Positions 26,667-35,756 of a stretch of 64,000 nucleotides of DNA are shown piece after piece. The stretch lies in assembly GCF_003369445.1 (NCBI RefSeq), contig NZ_QRCU01000018.1, positions 1 to 64,000 on the forward strand. Direction: 5' to 3'. The stretch comes from Arthrobacter silvisoli. Lineage in GTDB: Bacteria; Actinomycetota; Actinomycetes; Actinomycetales; Micrococcaceae. The notes beneath the pieces are model-generated. The model worked only from the letters and a program-made list of their open reading frames with translations. It was not told the DNA's origin and did not search any database. How positions within the stretch are numbered: the stretch's first letter is position 1; the number at the start of each line of letters is the position of its first letter. The position numbers and the translations under genes were made by a program.

Positions 26667-27755
26667 TCAAGTTGAGGAAGAGTCGGGCGATGGGGCGTTC
26701 AGCGTGCCGCGGCGTTCCCCGAGGGAGGATGATTCCCGCATGGCCGTCTCCGGTCCTTCCCCGCGGTCGCCTACCGCGTCGGGATCCTGAGGCTCGGCGC
26801 CTGCCTGACCGGTTCCCAACATGGTTACCGGTACTGCCGCCTTGTTGTTGAACACCAGACGCAACACGTCCGGCCGCGCGTAGTGACCCGCAGGGTCCAG
26901 GGTGTTCTTCGCAAGGACGATGGACGCCAAATCCAGGTCGGCGTAAACGATGCCCTCCTGGGACGGGTCGAGATCCGTGGTCATTTTTGCCGAGTTGGGC
27001 CCGTACACCCGTGCAAAGCCGCCCCCGCCGGTGTATACCGGGGTCGGTCCACCGTGAGTATCCGGGAAGGCCAGAGCGCCCTCGTCGCTCATGATTTGCG
27101 AGGTCGTGATGACAAAGGTGCCGCCCTCGAGCGCGTAGGTCTGGCAGGCGGCCATGATTGACTCGGGACTTAGGGCGGGTTCATTGGCGAGGATTCCCAG
27201 ACAGGGCCAGGCCGCAACGTGGATCTGCTCGCTTTGAGAGTACATCGCGTACTTTGTCAGGGGCTGCAGGTGCTCGGCACAGTTCAGTGCTCCAAGCCGG
27301 CCCAGAGGGGTGTCGATCACCTTGATTCCGCTGCCATCGCTTTCGCCGAAAAGAGTCCGCTCCACGTGCGTAGGCTTGAGTTTGCGCCTGTGCAGTAGAA
27401 TTCGTCCGTCCGGGCCAATAATGGATTGCGCCATATAAAGCGAGCCTGCAGATTTCTCGCTATAGCCCACAACTACCGTAATTGCATTTTCTCTGGCAGC
27501 CGCCCGAATGCGATCAAGCTGTTCGCTGTTGACGGAAATTGAATTTGCGTAATAGCGGGCCACGAACTCTTGCTGGAGATAGACCGGATAGCTCCAAAGG
27601 AAGACCGGGTATCCTGGAATCCAGGTTTCCGGAAACGCAACAAGCTCGGCGCCGTTGTCGGCGGCTTCCGCAATAAGATCAACCGTCTTGCGGACGGTCG
27701 CCTCCGCATCAAGCCAAACAGGTTCGGCTTGAACTGCGGCAACTCGGACGGTCAT
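26667..27755 (-). CDS. Nitrilase (arylacetonitrilase type)
   Basis: A 362-residue nitrilase. Catalytic triad: Glu43 in FPETWIPGYP, Lys125 in RRKLKPTHVER and Cys159 in GALNCAEHLQP. The residue after the catalytic cysteine is alanine; most nitrilases have tryptophan (CWEH). The same Cys-Ala pair is known from the Pseudomonas fluorescens EBC191 arylacetonitrilase, where this position influences stereoselectivity and amide formation from mandelonitrile. The C-terminal 45 residues are polar and variable. In the operon it should turn mandelonitrile or phenylacetonitrile-like compounds into mandelate, possibly with some mandelamide for the neighbouring amidase. The start ATG 27755 follows AGGAGG. 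Confidence 0.9.
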   Translation of the reverse strand: MTVRVAAVQAEPVWLDAEATVRKTVDLIAEAADNGAELVAFPETWIPGYPVFLWSYPVYLQQEFVARYYANSISVNSEQLDRIRAAARENAITVVVGYSEKSAGSLYMAQSIIGPDGRILLHRRKLKPTHVERTLFGESDGSGIKVIDTPLGRLGALNCAEHLQPLTKYAMYSQSEQIHVAAWPCLGILANEPALSPESIMAACQTYALEGGTFVITTSQIMSDEGALAFPDTHGGPTPVYTGGGGFARVYGPNSAKMTTDLDPSQEGIVYADLDLASIVLAKNTLDPAGHYARPDVLRLVFNNKAAVPVTMLGTGQAGAEPQDPDAVGDRGEGPETAMRESSSLGERRGTLNAPSPDSSST

Positions 27756-27824
27756 GTGTTCCTCCTGTTCAAATGGGAGCGGCTGGACATCAACCGGTTT
27801 TCATTCCCTGGTGTCGTGTCGTGT

Positions 27825-29318
27825 TTAGAAGGGATACTGGCGGGGGCTGCTCTGGACACTGACCCAGTGGTCGGTCGTGAACTCCTCGATGGCCCATTCG
27901 CCGTTGAAACGGCCAAGACCTGAGCTCTTCTCGCCGCCGAAGGCTACGTGTGGTTCGTCGTTGACAGGGATGTCGTTGATGTGGGTCATCCCGGCCTTAA
28001 TGCCCCGGGCGAAAGCGACGCCGCGTTCAGGACTGCCGGTAAAGACGGCGCTTGAGAGACCGAAGCTACTGTCATTGGCAAGCTGCAGCGCGTGCTGTTC
28101 ATTCCGGGCGCGGAGGATACCGACCAAGGGCCCGAAGATCTCCTCGCGTGCGATTTCCATGTCCGGGGTAACGTCGGCGAAGATGTGCGGCGGCAGAACA
28201 TTGCCGGAGACTTGTCCATCGAGCACTACACGGGCGCCCTGTTCCCGGGCGAGCTGGATTTTTTCGCGCAGGCCCTGAAGTTGTTTGCCGTTGATGACCG
28301 GTCCGATGACCGTGCCGGGGTCGGCGGGGTTCCCCACAGGCAGGGAACACGCGTGAGCGGCGAATTTCTCCACGAATTCGTCATGGACGGCGTCTTCGAC
28401 GATGATCCGGTTGATGGCCATGCAGATCTGTCCCTGGTGCAGGAACTTGCCCATCGCGGCGGCTCTGACGGCTTGGTCCAGGTCGGCGTCGGCCAGGACG
28501 ACAAAGGGGCTGTTGCCGCCGAGCTCCAATGCCACATGCTTGAGGCGCCCGTTGCTTGAAGCCAAACGTGCCACATTTTGTCCCACCGGAGTCGAGCCGG
28601 TAAACGAGATGAACGACGGAACCGGGTGTTCGACGAACGCATCGCCGATTTCTGAACCTGCACCGATGACGACGTTGAGGACGCCTGCCGGCAAGCCTGC
28701 TTCTTCGAAGACCTTGGCCAGAATCAGTCCGCCGGTTACCGGGGTGTCGCTGGCTGGCTTAACCACGACGGCGTTTCCCAGGGCAAGGGCCGGGGCAATG
28801 GAGCGCTGGGTCAGGTGTAGAGGGAAATTCCATGGGCTGATGACACCGACAACACCCACTGGACGCCGGTAGACCCGGTTCTCTTTGCCGACGGTATTGG
28901 ATTCCAAAATCCGTCCCTGCACCCGGTGTGGGAAGGATGCGGATTCGACGGTGATTCCGATGGCAGCGCCCAGTTCGATGTTGGCCTTCAGGACGGTACT
29001 GCCGGATTCAGCCACAAGCCAGGCGATGATGTCCTCGCGCCGTTCTTCAAGGATTCGTGCCGCTTTCAGCATGACCTGCTGACGGTCAGCCGGGCTGGCG
29101 GCCGCCCAGGTCTTCTGGGCAGTCTCGGCGGCTGTGTAGGCGGCGTTTAGATCCGTGATGTCCGCCTGCCGGATCGAGACCAGTCGGTCGCCGCTGTACG
29201 GGTTTGAGACGTTCAGCTCCGTGGAGGAGCTGCCGTCCCGCCATTGGCCGCCGATGAACTGGTGGCCTGTGATCCAGGCGGTCGAAGTGAGGGGTTCTTG
29301 GACAAGCTGGTTGGTCAT
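27825..29318 (-). CDS. Aldehyde dehydrogenase, benzaldehyde/vanillin type
   Basis: A 497-residue NAD(P)-dependent aldehyde dehydrogenase. Oxyanion and NAD features are [10 protein letters not shown] (161-170) and [12 protein letters not shown]. The general base is Glu265 (LELGGNSPF) and the nucleophile Cys299 ([11 protein letters not shown]). The GQICMAINR version of the cysteine motif is common in vanillin and benzaldehyde dehydrogenases. It is encoded next to benzoylformate decarboxylase and most likely oxidises the benzaldehyde formed to benzoate. The start ATG 29318 follows TAGGAGATA. Further benzoate degradation genes are not in this window. Confidence 0.9.
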   Translation of the reverse strand: MTNQLVQEPLTSTAWITGHQFIGGQWRDGSSSTELNVSNPYSGDRLVSIRQADITDLNAAYTAAETAQKTWAAASPADRQQVMLKAARILEERREDIIAWLVAESGSTVLKANIELGAAIGITVESASFPHRVQGRILESNTVGKENRVYRRPVGVVGVISPWNFPLHLTQRSIAPALALGNAVVVKPASDTPVTGGLILAKVFEEAGLPAGVLNVVIGAGSEIGDAFVEHPVPSFISFTGSTPVGQNVARLASSNGRLKHVALELGGNSPFVVLADADLDQAVRAAAMGKFLHQGQICMAINRIIVEDAVHDEFVEKFAAHACSLPVGNPADPGTVIGPVINGKQLQGLREKIQLAREQGARVVLDGQVSGNVLPPHIFADVTPDMEIAREEIFGPLVGILRARNEQHALQLANDSSFGLSSAVFTGSPERGVAFARGIKAGMTHINDIPVNDEPHVAFGGEKSSGLGRFNGEWAIEEFTTDHWVSVQSSPRQYPF

Positions 29319-29322
29319 GGCT

Positions 29323-29505
29323 CTATCTCCTAAGGGCGGCTGAAGGTGTGGTTGTTGACTGCAAGGGTGTTTTCGCGACCGGTGCTGGTGCTGGCCCGAT
29401 GACAAGGAGGAAGGCGAGCGTGGCGATGGCTCCGGGTACTGCGAATATATGAAACTTGTTCAACGGGGCTCGTGCCATTGCCGAGCCGGGGGTGGATTGC
29501 GTCAT
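29323..29505 (-). CDS. Small one-helix membrane protein, possible MFS transporter remnant
   Basis: A 60-codon frame with AAGGCAAGGAA ahead of its ATG, lying between the decarboxylase and aldehyde dehydrogenase genes in the same orientation. The peptide has one hydrophobic segment ([20 protein letters not shown]). It resembles the last helix of aromatic-acid MFS transporters, suggesting an in-frame deletion that left only the start and end of a transporter gene. A genuine small protein is also possible. The stop lies 5 bases before the aldehyde dehydrogenase start, so translation may be coupled. Confidence 0.45.
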   Translation of the reverse strand: MTQSTPGSAMARAPLNKFHIFAVPGAIATLAFLLVIGPAPAPVAKTPLQSTTTPSAALRR

Positions 29506-29562
29506 TGCGATTCCTTGCCTTCATTTTCTAGAAGGTGACTCATAGTGAGGGGAATTCGATGC

Positions 29563-31170
29563 TTAGTCAGCAACGATCCGTGCGTCGATAAGAAACGGGC
29601 CACGTCCTGCCAATGCCTTTTTATAGACAAGTTCGAATTCCTCGCGCGTCTCGGTTCTCTCAGCCGGCACGCCATAACCTTCAGCAATAGCGACGAAATC
29701 GATCCTGCCCAGTTGGAGTCCAGGAACATCGGGCACGCCCATGCGCTGAGCGAACGCCGCCAAGGCACCGTAACTGGAGTTGTTGACGATGACGAACACG
29801 GTTCGCGTCTGCCGCTGGGCTGCGGTGTACAGGGCGGTTATCCCATAATTGGCCGAGCCATCACCAACCGTTGCGACAATAGTCTTCTCCGGGTCACCCA
29901 GCGACATCCCCACAGCCGCCGGGAGGCCGAAGCCCAGACCCCCCGATGCCGGGAAGTGGTACATGCCGGGGCACTCGATGGCGATTCGCCCGAGGTATTC
30001 CAAATCCAAGGTGGTTGTTTCATTTACGTAGGCCACATTGGTCTTGCTGTGGGCGTTCAGTACTTCGAGGATTTCAGTACCAGTCATCCCATCTGACGAA
30101 GTTTTGGCCGCGGGCAGGGTACGCGACCCGCGTAGCCCGCGCCGCTGTCCCCGGTCCTTTACACGTTCGGACAGGGTCCTTGCCGCGTGGGCAATGTCGA
30201 CGACGGCCGCCCGCCCGTAGGGTGCCCGTGTTGCTTCACGGGGATCCTGAGTCAGGTGTATGACCTGTGTCCCGGCCGTCAGGTAGTTGCCTGGTTCCCA
30301 ACGGTGGTAGCGGAAGACCGCGGACCCCAGGACAAGCACCACGTCGTGGCTGGCCAGACGCTCCCGCACCGAGGTGATACCCGGAACGAGGACGCCGGCG
30401 AAATTGGGGTGCGTGGTGGGAAAGGGACAGCGTGACGGGGATGGCGCGACATAAACCGAAGCGTCGACCTTTTCCGCCAAGGAAACGACCGCCTCAAAGA
30501 CGGCGGAATCCTCTACGGCAGCGGCGTCAACCTGGGGGCCGACGACAAGGGCAAGGCTCTTTGCCCCATCAACGATGGAGATTAGTTCATGCACCAATGC
30601 GTCCGTCAGGCCCCCCGCAACTGACACCGAGCGTTCGTTCAGCAGAAAGTCGTCCTCTAGGGCGATCTCAGCCCAGTCGTCAAGCGGCACCGAGACATAG
30701 ACCGGACCACGCGGCTGCGCGGAGGCCTCGAAAATTGCCTGGGCCAAGGTCCGTGGGACATCAGCAGCGGCGAGGGGCTCATGGGAATACTTCACAAGCG
30801 GCATGGGAAGTGTGGCCGCATCTGCGCTGGCGAGCATCGTTTCCTGACCCACGGTGCGCCGGACCTGCTGTCCAGCCAGAATCACCATTGGAATGTGCCC
30901 GTAATGGGCATTGGTCAGAGCCCCCATTGCATTGCCGGAACCCGACGCTGCATGAATGTTCACCAGCGCAGGTTTGCCTGTAATACGTGCATAACCCTCT
31001 GCCATGCCCACGACTACCTGCTCATGCAGGCCTAGAACAAAGTCGAAGTCTTCGTCGAGGCCCGCAAGGAACGGAAGTTCGTTGGATCCGGGGTTTCCAA
31101 AGATGGTAGTCACGCCGTGGGAACGAAGCACATCCAGGCTCGATTCCAGAACGGTCTTCTTGGCTGTCAC
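29563..31170 (-). CDS. mdlC: Benzoylformate decarboxylase
   Basis: A 535-residue thiamine-diphosphate enzyme closely resembling Pseudomonas putida MdlC. The catalytic residues of that enzyme are conserved: Ser29 in FGNPGSNELPF, the cofactor glutamate Glu50 in LHEQVVVGMAEGYA, His73 in NIHAASGSGNAMG and the second histidine in VFRYHRWEPG. The ThDP/Mg motif GDGSANYGITALYTAAQ with NNSSYGAL lies in the C-terminal domain. It decarboxylates benzoylformate to benzaldehyde. The start is GTG 31170 behind GAAAGAGGA. It is the first structural gene of the minus-strand mandelate operon, just downstream of the LysR gene. Confidence 0.93.
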   Translation of the reverse strand: MTAKKTVLESSLDVLRSHGVTTIFGNPGSNELPFLAGLDEDFDFVLGLHEQVVVGMAEGYARITGKPALVNIHAASGSGNAMGALTNAHYGHIPMVILAGQQVRRTVGQETMLASADAATLPMPLVKYSHEPLAAADVPRTLAQAIFEASAQPRGPVYVSVPLDDWAEIALEDDFLLNERSVSVAGGLTDALVHELISIVDGAKSLALVVGPQVDAAAVEDSAVFEAVVSLAEKVDASVYVAPSPSRCPFPTTHPNFAGVLVPGITSVRERLASHDVVLVLGSAVFRYHRWEPGNYLTAGTQVIHLTQDPREATRAPYGRAAVVDIAHAARTLSERVKDRGQRRGLRGSRTLPAAKTSSDGMTGTEILEVLNAHSKTNVAYVNETTTLDLEYLGRIAIECPGMYHFPASGGLGFGLPAAVGMSLGDPEKTIVATVGDGSANYGITALYTAAQRQTRTVFVIVNNSSYGALAAFAQRMGVPDVPGLQLGRIDFVAIAEGYGVPAERTETREEFELVYKKALAGRGPFLIDARIVAD

Positions 31171-31387
31171 GGGTCCTCTTTCGATAAAAACTGCCAGCAG
31201 CATGATTTAGGGCAAGGCCCGGAGGCAGCCCAGAACGGCTTGGACGGGCCGGCCCATTCCACAAACTCTCGACCCGGATCAGCGATGCTTCCGAGTCCGC
31301 AATGTCCGGAGGGGAGGTTCCCGCGGGGACAGATTCAGGCTAAGTGACACCCATCACGTAGGTCTAATAAAGAATCGCATCCATTTT

Positions 31388-31404
31388 CATAGGCACCGCT
31401 TATG
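31388..31404 (-). promoter_or_regulatory. Candidate LysR-type operator upstream of mdlC
   Basis: CATA-N9-TATG at 31388-31404 contains a T-N11-A motif (T31390, A31402) with dyad symmetry, as LysR regulators prefer. It lies in the 305-base gap between the LysR gene and mdlC, about 220 bases upstream of the mdlC start. No clear -35/-10 pair was identified nearby. Confidence 0.4.
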
Positions 31405-31475
31405 GGAACTTGCATGCAGGGAGGAGGCGGGTCCACCTGCTTCAAGATTGGGGTAGCGCCCCGCCCCAGCACCGT

Positions 31476-32348
31476 TTAGGCCGCGCGCAGCGTTTCGATC
31501 GCCCAGTCTACAAACCAGACTGTTGCCGATGACGAAGGGTCGAGGGCTGCGTGGGCGCGAACGGGGGTTGTGAACTCTTCGCTCCTTAACGGTCTGACCT
31601 CAAGGCCCCATCGGGCGGCCCACTCCGCGGTAACCACCTCCGGGACGAACGCAACCAGGTTCGAGGCTGCCACGATCCCAGGGATGGCCGCGAACCCCGA
31701 CAGATGAACGGAACCCGCCACCGGAGGCGGCAGGAGGGACTGCATGAGGGCGTGTCCGGTCGTCCCTCGCACGACCACTCTGGGGAGCGAGACCAATTCT
31801 TCGAGGGCTGGAGTCCTATCTCCGAAGCGACCGCGCTTTGCCACACAGCAGTAACGGTCCCAGCGAATTACCGAGGTGCGCAACGCCCCTCCAAGTAGCG
31901 TGGACGAGACGGCGAGGTCAAGGTGTCCTGATACAAGGCCCTCGCCTGCCATCTCGGTGTCCAGATTAACGACGTCCAGGCTGCAATAGGGGGCGATCGC
32001 CGCGAGGCCGGACACCAGCGTCGGAAGGAACACCGTCTGGCCCAGATCAGTTAAGGCAATACGAAATGTGGTCCGCGACGTGGCAGGATCAAATCGTGAG
32101 AGCCGGCCGATTGCCGCGTCGGCGGCCTTCGGAAGGCCGCCGATCTCCTCATACAACTGCAGCCCGGCACGGGTGGGGACGATTCCGCGCCCTTCACGCT
32201 GGAAGAGGTCGCTCCCCGATGCTCGTCGCAACCTGTTCAAACCTTGAGTAACGGACGGCTGGGACGTCTTCAGTCGCTCCGCCGCTGCCGTGACCGACCC
32301 CTCCTCGATGACGGCCGCAAATACCCGGATGAGGTTCAAGTCCACCAT
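31476..32348 (-). CDS. LysR-family regulator of the mandelate operon
   Basis: A 290-residue LysR-type regulator. The N-terminal winged helix-turn-helix spans residues 1-60 (NLIRVFAAVIEEGSVTAAAE and RLKTSQPSVTQGLNRLR), followed by a periplasmic-binding-like effector domain. Start ATG 32348 is preceded by AGGAGCC. It lies directly upstream of mdlC in the same orientation, an arrangement seen when a LysR activator controls the adjacent catabolic operon. An aromatic hydroxy acid or its oxidation product is the likely inducer (inference). Confidence 0.88.
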   Translation of the reverse strand: MVDLNLIRVFAAVIEEGSVTAAAERLKTSQPSVTQGLNRLRRASGSDLFQREGRGIVPTRAGLQLYEEIGGLPKAADAAIGRLSRFDPATSRTTFRIALTDLGQTVFLPTLVSGLAAIAPYCSLDVVNLDTEMAGEGLVSGHLDLAVSSTLLGGALRTSVIRWDRYCCVAKRGRFGDRTPALEELVSLPRVVVRGTTGHALMQSLLPPPVAGSVHLSGFAAIPGIVAASNLVAFVPEVVTAEWAARWGLEVRPLRSEEFTTPVRAHAALDPSSSATVWFVDWAIETLRAA

Positions 32349-33164
32349 GGATGGCTCCTGCGTCTTATTCCTACGGGCGGCGGAGAGCGGGCAAAATATG
32401 CCCGGCGCTGATATGCGTACCAATGAACGGACGCGGCAGCCCAACGTTTCTTGTGCCCTTCGAAATCGATCATGCCATGGAAAACCCCTCTGTTGAGACC
32501 CCTATGCCGTGCAGTCATACAGAGAATCCACATCCACAGTCCGACTCACGGTGCCTCAAGTGCTTCTGGCGCCCGCATCAACAGTCGGATACCCCGGAAG
32601 CGCGGCCCTTGGGGATCATTCGCTGGATCTACATTGGGAACATGGCGATTTACGCCGCAAGATTCGATGGTGGAGGGGACTGCAAAGGCAATTCGTAGTG
32701 CTTGTCTTGGGGCTCGGCAGTCCGGCTCGTGAAAGACATCCGACATGCTAATTAGTAACTGACACGCTGAATGCGAAAACTGAAAACCGGAATGAGAACG
32801 GATACATTAGAAAATAATCAGCCATTTCAGGCTGATTGCCAGGGGCCGATAATGGACGTCCCGCCAGCTGGGACGTTCCTCTTAGCAGGGTGCGAGCGGT
32901 GGGGCCTGCCTACGTTCCGGACTTTCGAACCGTTCCTGCCTATTCTCTAAAGAGCGGTCCTCCACATGTTGAACCTTGGGGCTGGATAACGAAGATTGCG
33001 CCGGGACAGCTGGACGTTAGTCATCAGAGAGAGCGTGCCGGATGATGCACATGCCTCTGGAACCATCGACTGGTGGCTGTGAAAAGAACGCGACCCATGT
33101 GCGTTACGTTGACACGGGCCATCTTTCAAGGAATCCAAGCCCTGCTACAAACTGTCTCGGAGGT
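32349..33164. other. Gene-poor spacer between mandelate and rhamnose regions
   Basis: About 800 bases, partly AT-richer than its surroundings, with no recognisable gene. It holds two small hairpins: AATCAGCC/GGCTGATT at 32816-32837, and ACGTCCC/GGGACGT at 32856-32876. The right end would contain the 3' region of the rhamnosidase gene. No terminator T-run is obvious. Confidence 0.45.
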
Positions 33165-35660
33165 TTAGAGCTGTCCAGGCAGATAGTTGGTTGCTCTGCC
33201 ATCGACATCGACGAGGGTGAACGGAATTGGACTGTTTACGGTGACGTTGTTGCCGCTTAACGTGATCTCAATGTTCCCGTAGGGGGTGGGCGTTCTTGCT
33301 TCCAGGCGGTCGATGGTTCCGTATGCGGGAGAGATTTTGGCGTGGGTAAATCCCGGTTCGGCTGGGGTTACTCCGGCGATGTGTTGGATGAGGTCGCGTG
33401 TGGGTGTTGAGCTCCAGCCGTGTGCTGGTGTTCCCCAGCCCCAGCATTCACCGAAGGTATCCCATCCGTCCTGCAGGAAAGTGGACCAGCGGCGGATGCT
33501 GCTGAGTACGAGATCGGGCCGTTGCGCTTTGGCGTAGGCGTCGTGAACGAGGAAGGATGCGAACGGTTGGGCTACTACTGTCTGGGTTTCAGGGTTCCAG
33601 TCAACGTGCCGGTCGCCTTTGATCTGCCGGGCAATTTTCTCCTCATCGTATGTGCCGTCGCCGCCGATCCAGGATCGGGTGACCTGACGGGCTTGGTTAC
33701 TTATCCAGTCAATGATCCGGGGAGTTCGGTGTGCAGGGACAAGGCCGCTGATGATGGCGAGGGCTCCAGCGATTTGCGACGCCGCGGGTTGAGGCGCTCC
33801 GTCCACGATGTGGTCGATGTAGGTTCCGCGTTTTTCGTCCCAGAAGGCCTCATAACCGCCGCGCACCCTGTCATGCTGGGCCTGTGCCCAGGACGCGTCA
33901 CCGGCGTTGCCAAGGAACTCAGCGATTTCTGCATATTCGAGCAGTTCTGCTGCCCAGAAAGCCGTGTCTATGGAGCTTTCGCCATTGAGGAAGATACTTG
34001 ACCAATCAGTCAGGGTCCATTCGGGCAAGTTGGCCAGTACCCCGCCGTCTGTCAGGTACGGAACAAACCATTCCAGAATGCGGCGGGCGGTGGGAGCGGC
34101 CGCTGTCAGCGTGTCTCGGTCGGCGCTGTAGCGGTAGATGTTGTGCAGGCCGTGGATCCAGTAGAGTGACCACTCCGGGATGGTGAATCCTTGGCTGTGT
34201 TCCAGATCCCCGACAACGCTCATCGGCAGAATACCGTCCGGGCGGGGTGAGTTGGCGAGTTCGATGTACCAATGCGGCAGCCGCCAGTCCGCGGAGGTGG
34301 TGAGGTTTACCATCTGGTGTACCACGGCGTCGCCGACCCACGAACGCTGTTCCCTGGTGGGGCAGTCAACGTAGGCATCCAGTGAGTTGAGTGCCACGGT
34401 ACGGATGCCCGCTAAGTAGAGTTTGTCCAGTTCGGGGTCACTTGATCGGAAGTATGAGTTTCCTGTGGGCTGGGACAAGTACTCGCGAACGCGGAGTTCG
34501 CTCAGCCGGACCGTGCCTGCTTCCGGAACGGTGATGATCATGTTGATCCAGCGGAGGCCATTGATGTCTTGGGCAACGTAAGTGTCGTCTCTGCCCCGCG
34601 CGATGTATCTTGCGCCGGTCCTTGGTGCATGGTGTTCGGCTGCTTCGGGTGTGGTGTCGGGCGCTTCACGGTAAAGGATGTCGATGGTCGTGCCGGCGGG
34701 CGCATGCAGCGTGAACGCTGTGTGACCAGCAACGATGCGGCCGAAGTCGAAGGAAACGGCGCGGGTTACCGGGCCGGTCGCCGCAAAGCTCACGTCACCG
34801 GGTTGCACCGCGGCCATGGTGGAAGTCAGGTCGTGCCAGAGGGTCCGTACATTGTCTACGGGGTCTTCTGCGATGGTGGCCAGAGGCATGCTGTTGCCCA
34901 TAGAAGCGGCAACAGGTGCTACTTCGTCGCCGCCGCAGGCGCCTATTGGGCGGGGGAGCAGGGCCCCGAAGGGGTCGGTGGGCGGTCTCGTGGCTCCCAG
35001 GCCCGAGAGGTGAACGACCGGCTGCACCTGCGCTGCACTCCAGTTTCCGACGGTTCCCTCCTTCCACTCGGGTTCCAGGAGGCGGGCATCGAAGACCTCG
35101 ACTGGAACCCCTCCGGCGAAGCCCCTGCGGGGTGGTTCGGACCAGGCTGTCGCATGTTGGACCTCCCAGTCTTCACCGCTAACGAACCAGCACTGGCCAA
35201 GTTGCATTTCCAGGGCCAGGACACCAACGGAACCGAAGTTTCCGGTGCCTGCTGCTGGCTGCCAGAAGGAATTGGCTGCACCGTAGTAGGTAACCAGCAC
35301 AACTACCTGGTTGCTGCCTTCCCGGAGGAGGCTGGCGACGTCGTAGGCGTCGTAGTGCAGTTTTCTTGGCTGGGAGCGGACCGGTCCCCGGCCGACTTCT
35401 TCACCGTTGACGTACAGGACGTAGCGGGAGTCCGCGGTTAGGCGAAGCGGAGCTGTTTCGGGAAGGGAATCGATGGTCAGGGTTGACCGGTAGAGATGTC
35501 GTGAGAAAGGGGCGGTGCGGGCACCCCGCGCCATCCTGTCCTTCGAGGAAGCCACTGGCCGCGGGCCGATCCATTCCCCATGCCATTGACGGGCCCATGG
35601 ATAATTCTCCAGCAGGTACCCTGGGGTTCCGGTCAGGGTTGCAGCGTCGGTGCGTGCCAT
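33165..35660 (-). CDS. Alpha-L-rhamnosidase, glycoside hydrolase family 78
   Basis: An 831-residue GH78 protein. N-terminal beta-sandwich domains (carbohydrate-binding-like, about residues 50-400) are followed by the (alpha/alpha)6 catalytic barrel. This contains the family motif DCPTREQRSWVGDA with the acidic catalytic residues, and near the C-terminus FGECWGWGTPAHGWSSTPT. No signal peptide is present, so it acts inside the cell on imported rhamnosides. The downstream-oriented MFS gene at 35757 (transcribed first) probably imports the substrate. Released rhamnose would be used by the rhaI operon at 39.9-44.6 kb. The start ATG 35660 follows AGGAG. Confidence 0.92.
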   Translation of the reverse strand: MARTDAATLTGTPGYLLENYPWARQWHGEWIGPRPVASSKDRMARGARTAPFSRHLYRSTLTIDSLPETAPLRLTADSRYVLYVNGEEVGRGPVRSQPRKLHYDAYDVASLLREGSNQVVVLVTYYGAANSFWQPAAGTGNFGSVGVLALEMQLGQCWFVSGEDWEVQHATAWSEPPRRGFAGGVPVEVFDARLLEPEWKEGTVGNWSAAQVQPVVHLSGLGATRPPTDPFGALLPRPIGACGGDEVAPVAASMGNSMPLATIAEDPVDNVRTLWHDLTSTMAAVQPGDVSFAATGPVTRAVSFDFGRIVAGHTAFTLHAPAGTTIDILYREAPDTTPEAAEHHAPRTGARYIARGRDDTYVAQDINGLRWINMIITVPEAGTVRLSELRVREYLSQPTGNSYFRSSDPELDKLYLAGIRTVALNSLDAYVDCPTREQRSWVGDAVVHQMVNLTTSADWRLPHWYIELANSPRPDGILPMSVVGDLEHSQGFTIPEWSLYWIHGLHNIYRYSADRDTLTAAAPTARRILEWFVPYLTDGGVLANLPEWTLTDWSSIFLNGESSIDTAFWAAELLEYAEIAEFLGNAGDASWAQAQHDRVRGGYEAFWDEKRGTYIDHIVDGAPQPAASQIAGALAIISGLVPAHRTPRIIDWISNQARQVTRSWIGGDGTYDEEKIARQIKGDRHVDWNPETQTVVAQPFASFLVHDAYAKAQRPDLVLSSIRRWSTFLQDGWDTFGECWGWGTPAHGWSSTPTRDLIQHIAGVTPAEPGFTHAKISPAYGTIDRLEARTPTPYGNIEITLSGNNVTVNSPIPFTLVDVDGRATNYLPGQL

Positions 35661-35756
35661 TGGGGTTCTCCTGTTTGTAACGGCCTGAGGCCCGCCAAGT
35701 GATGTTCTCGAACGTGGCGGGCTCAGGACTTTTGGTGCGGCTCGGACGAGCAGCTG

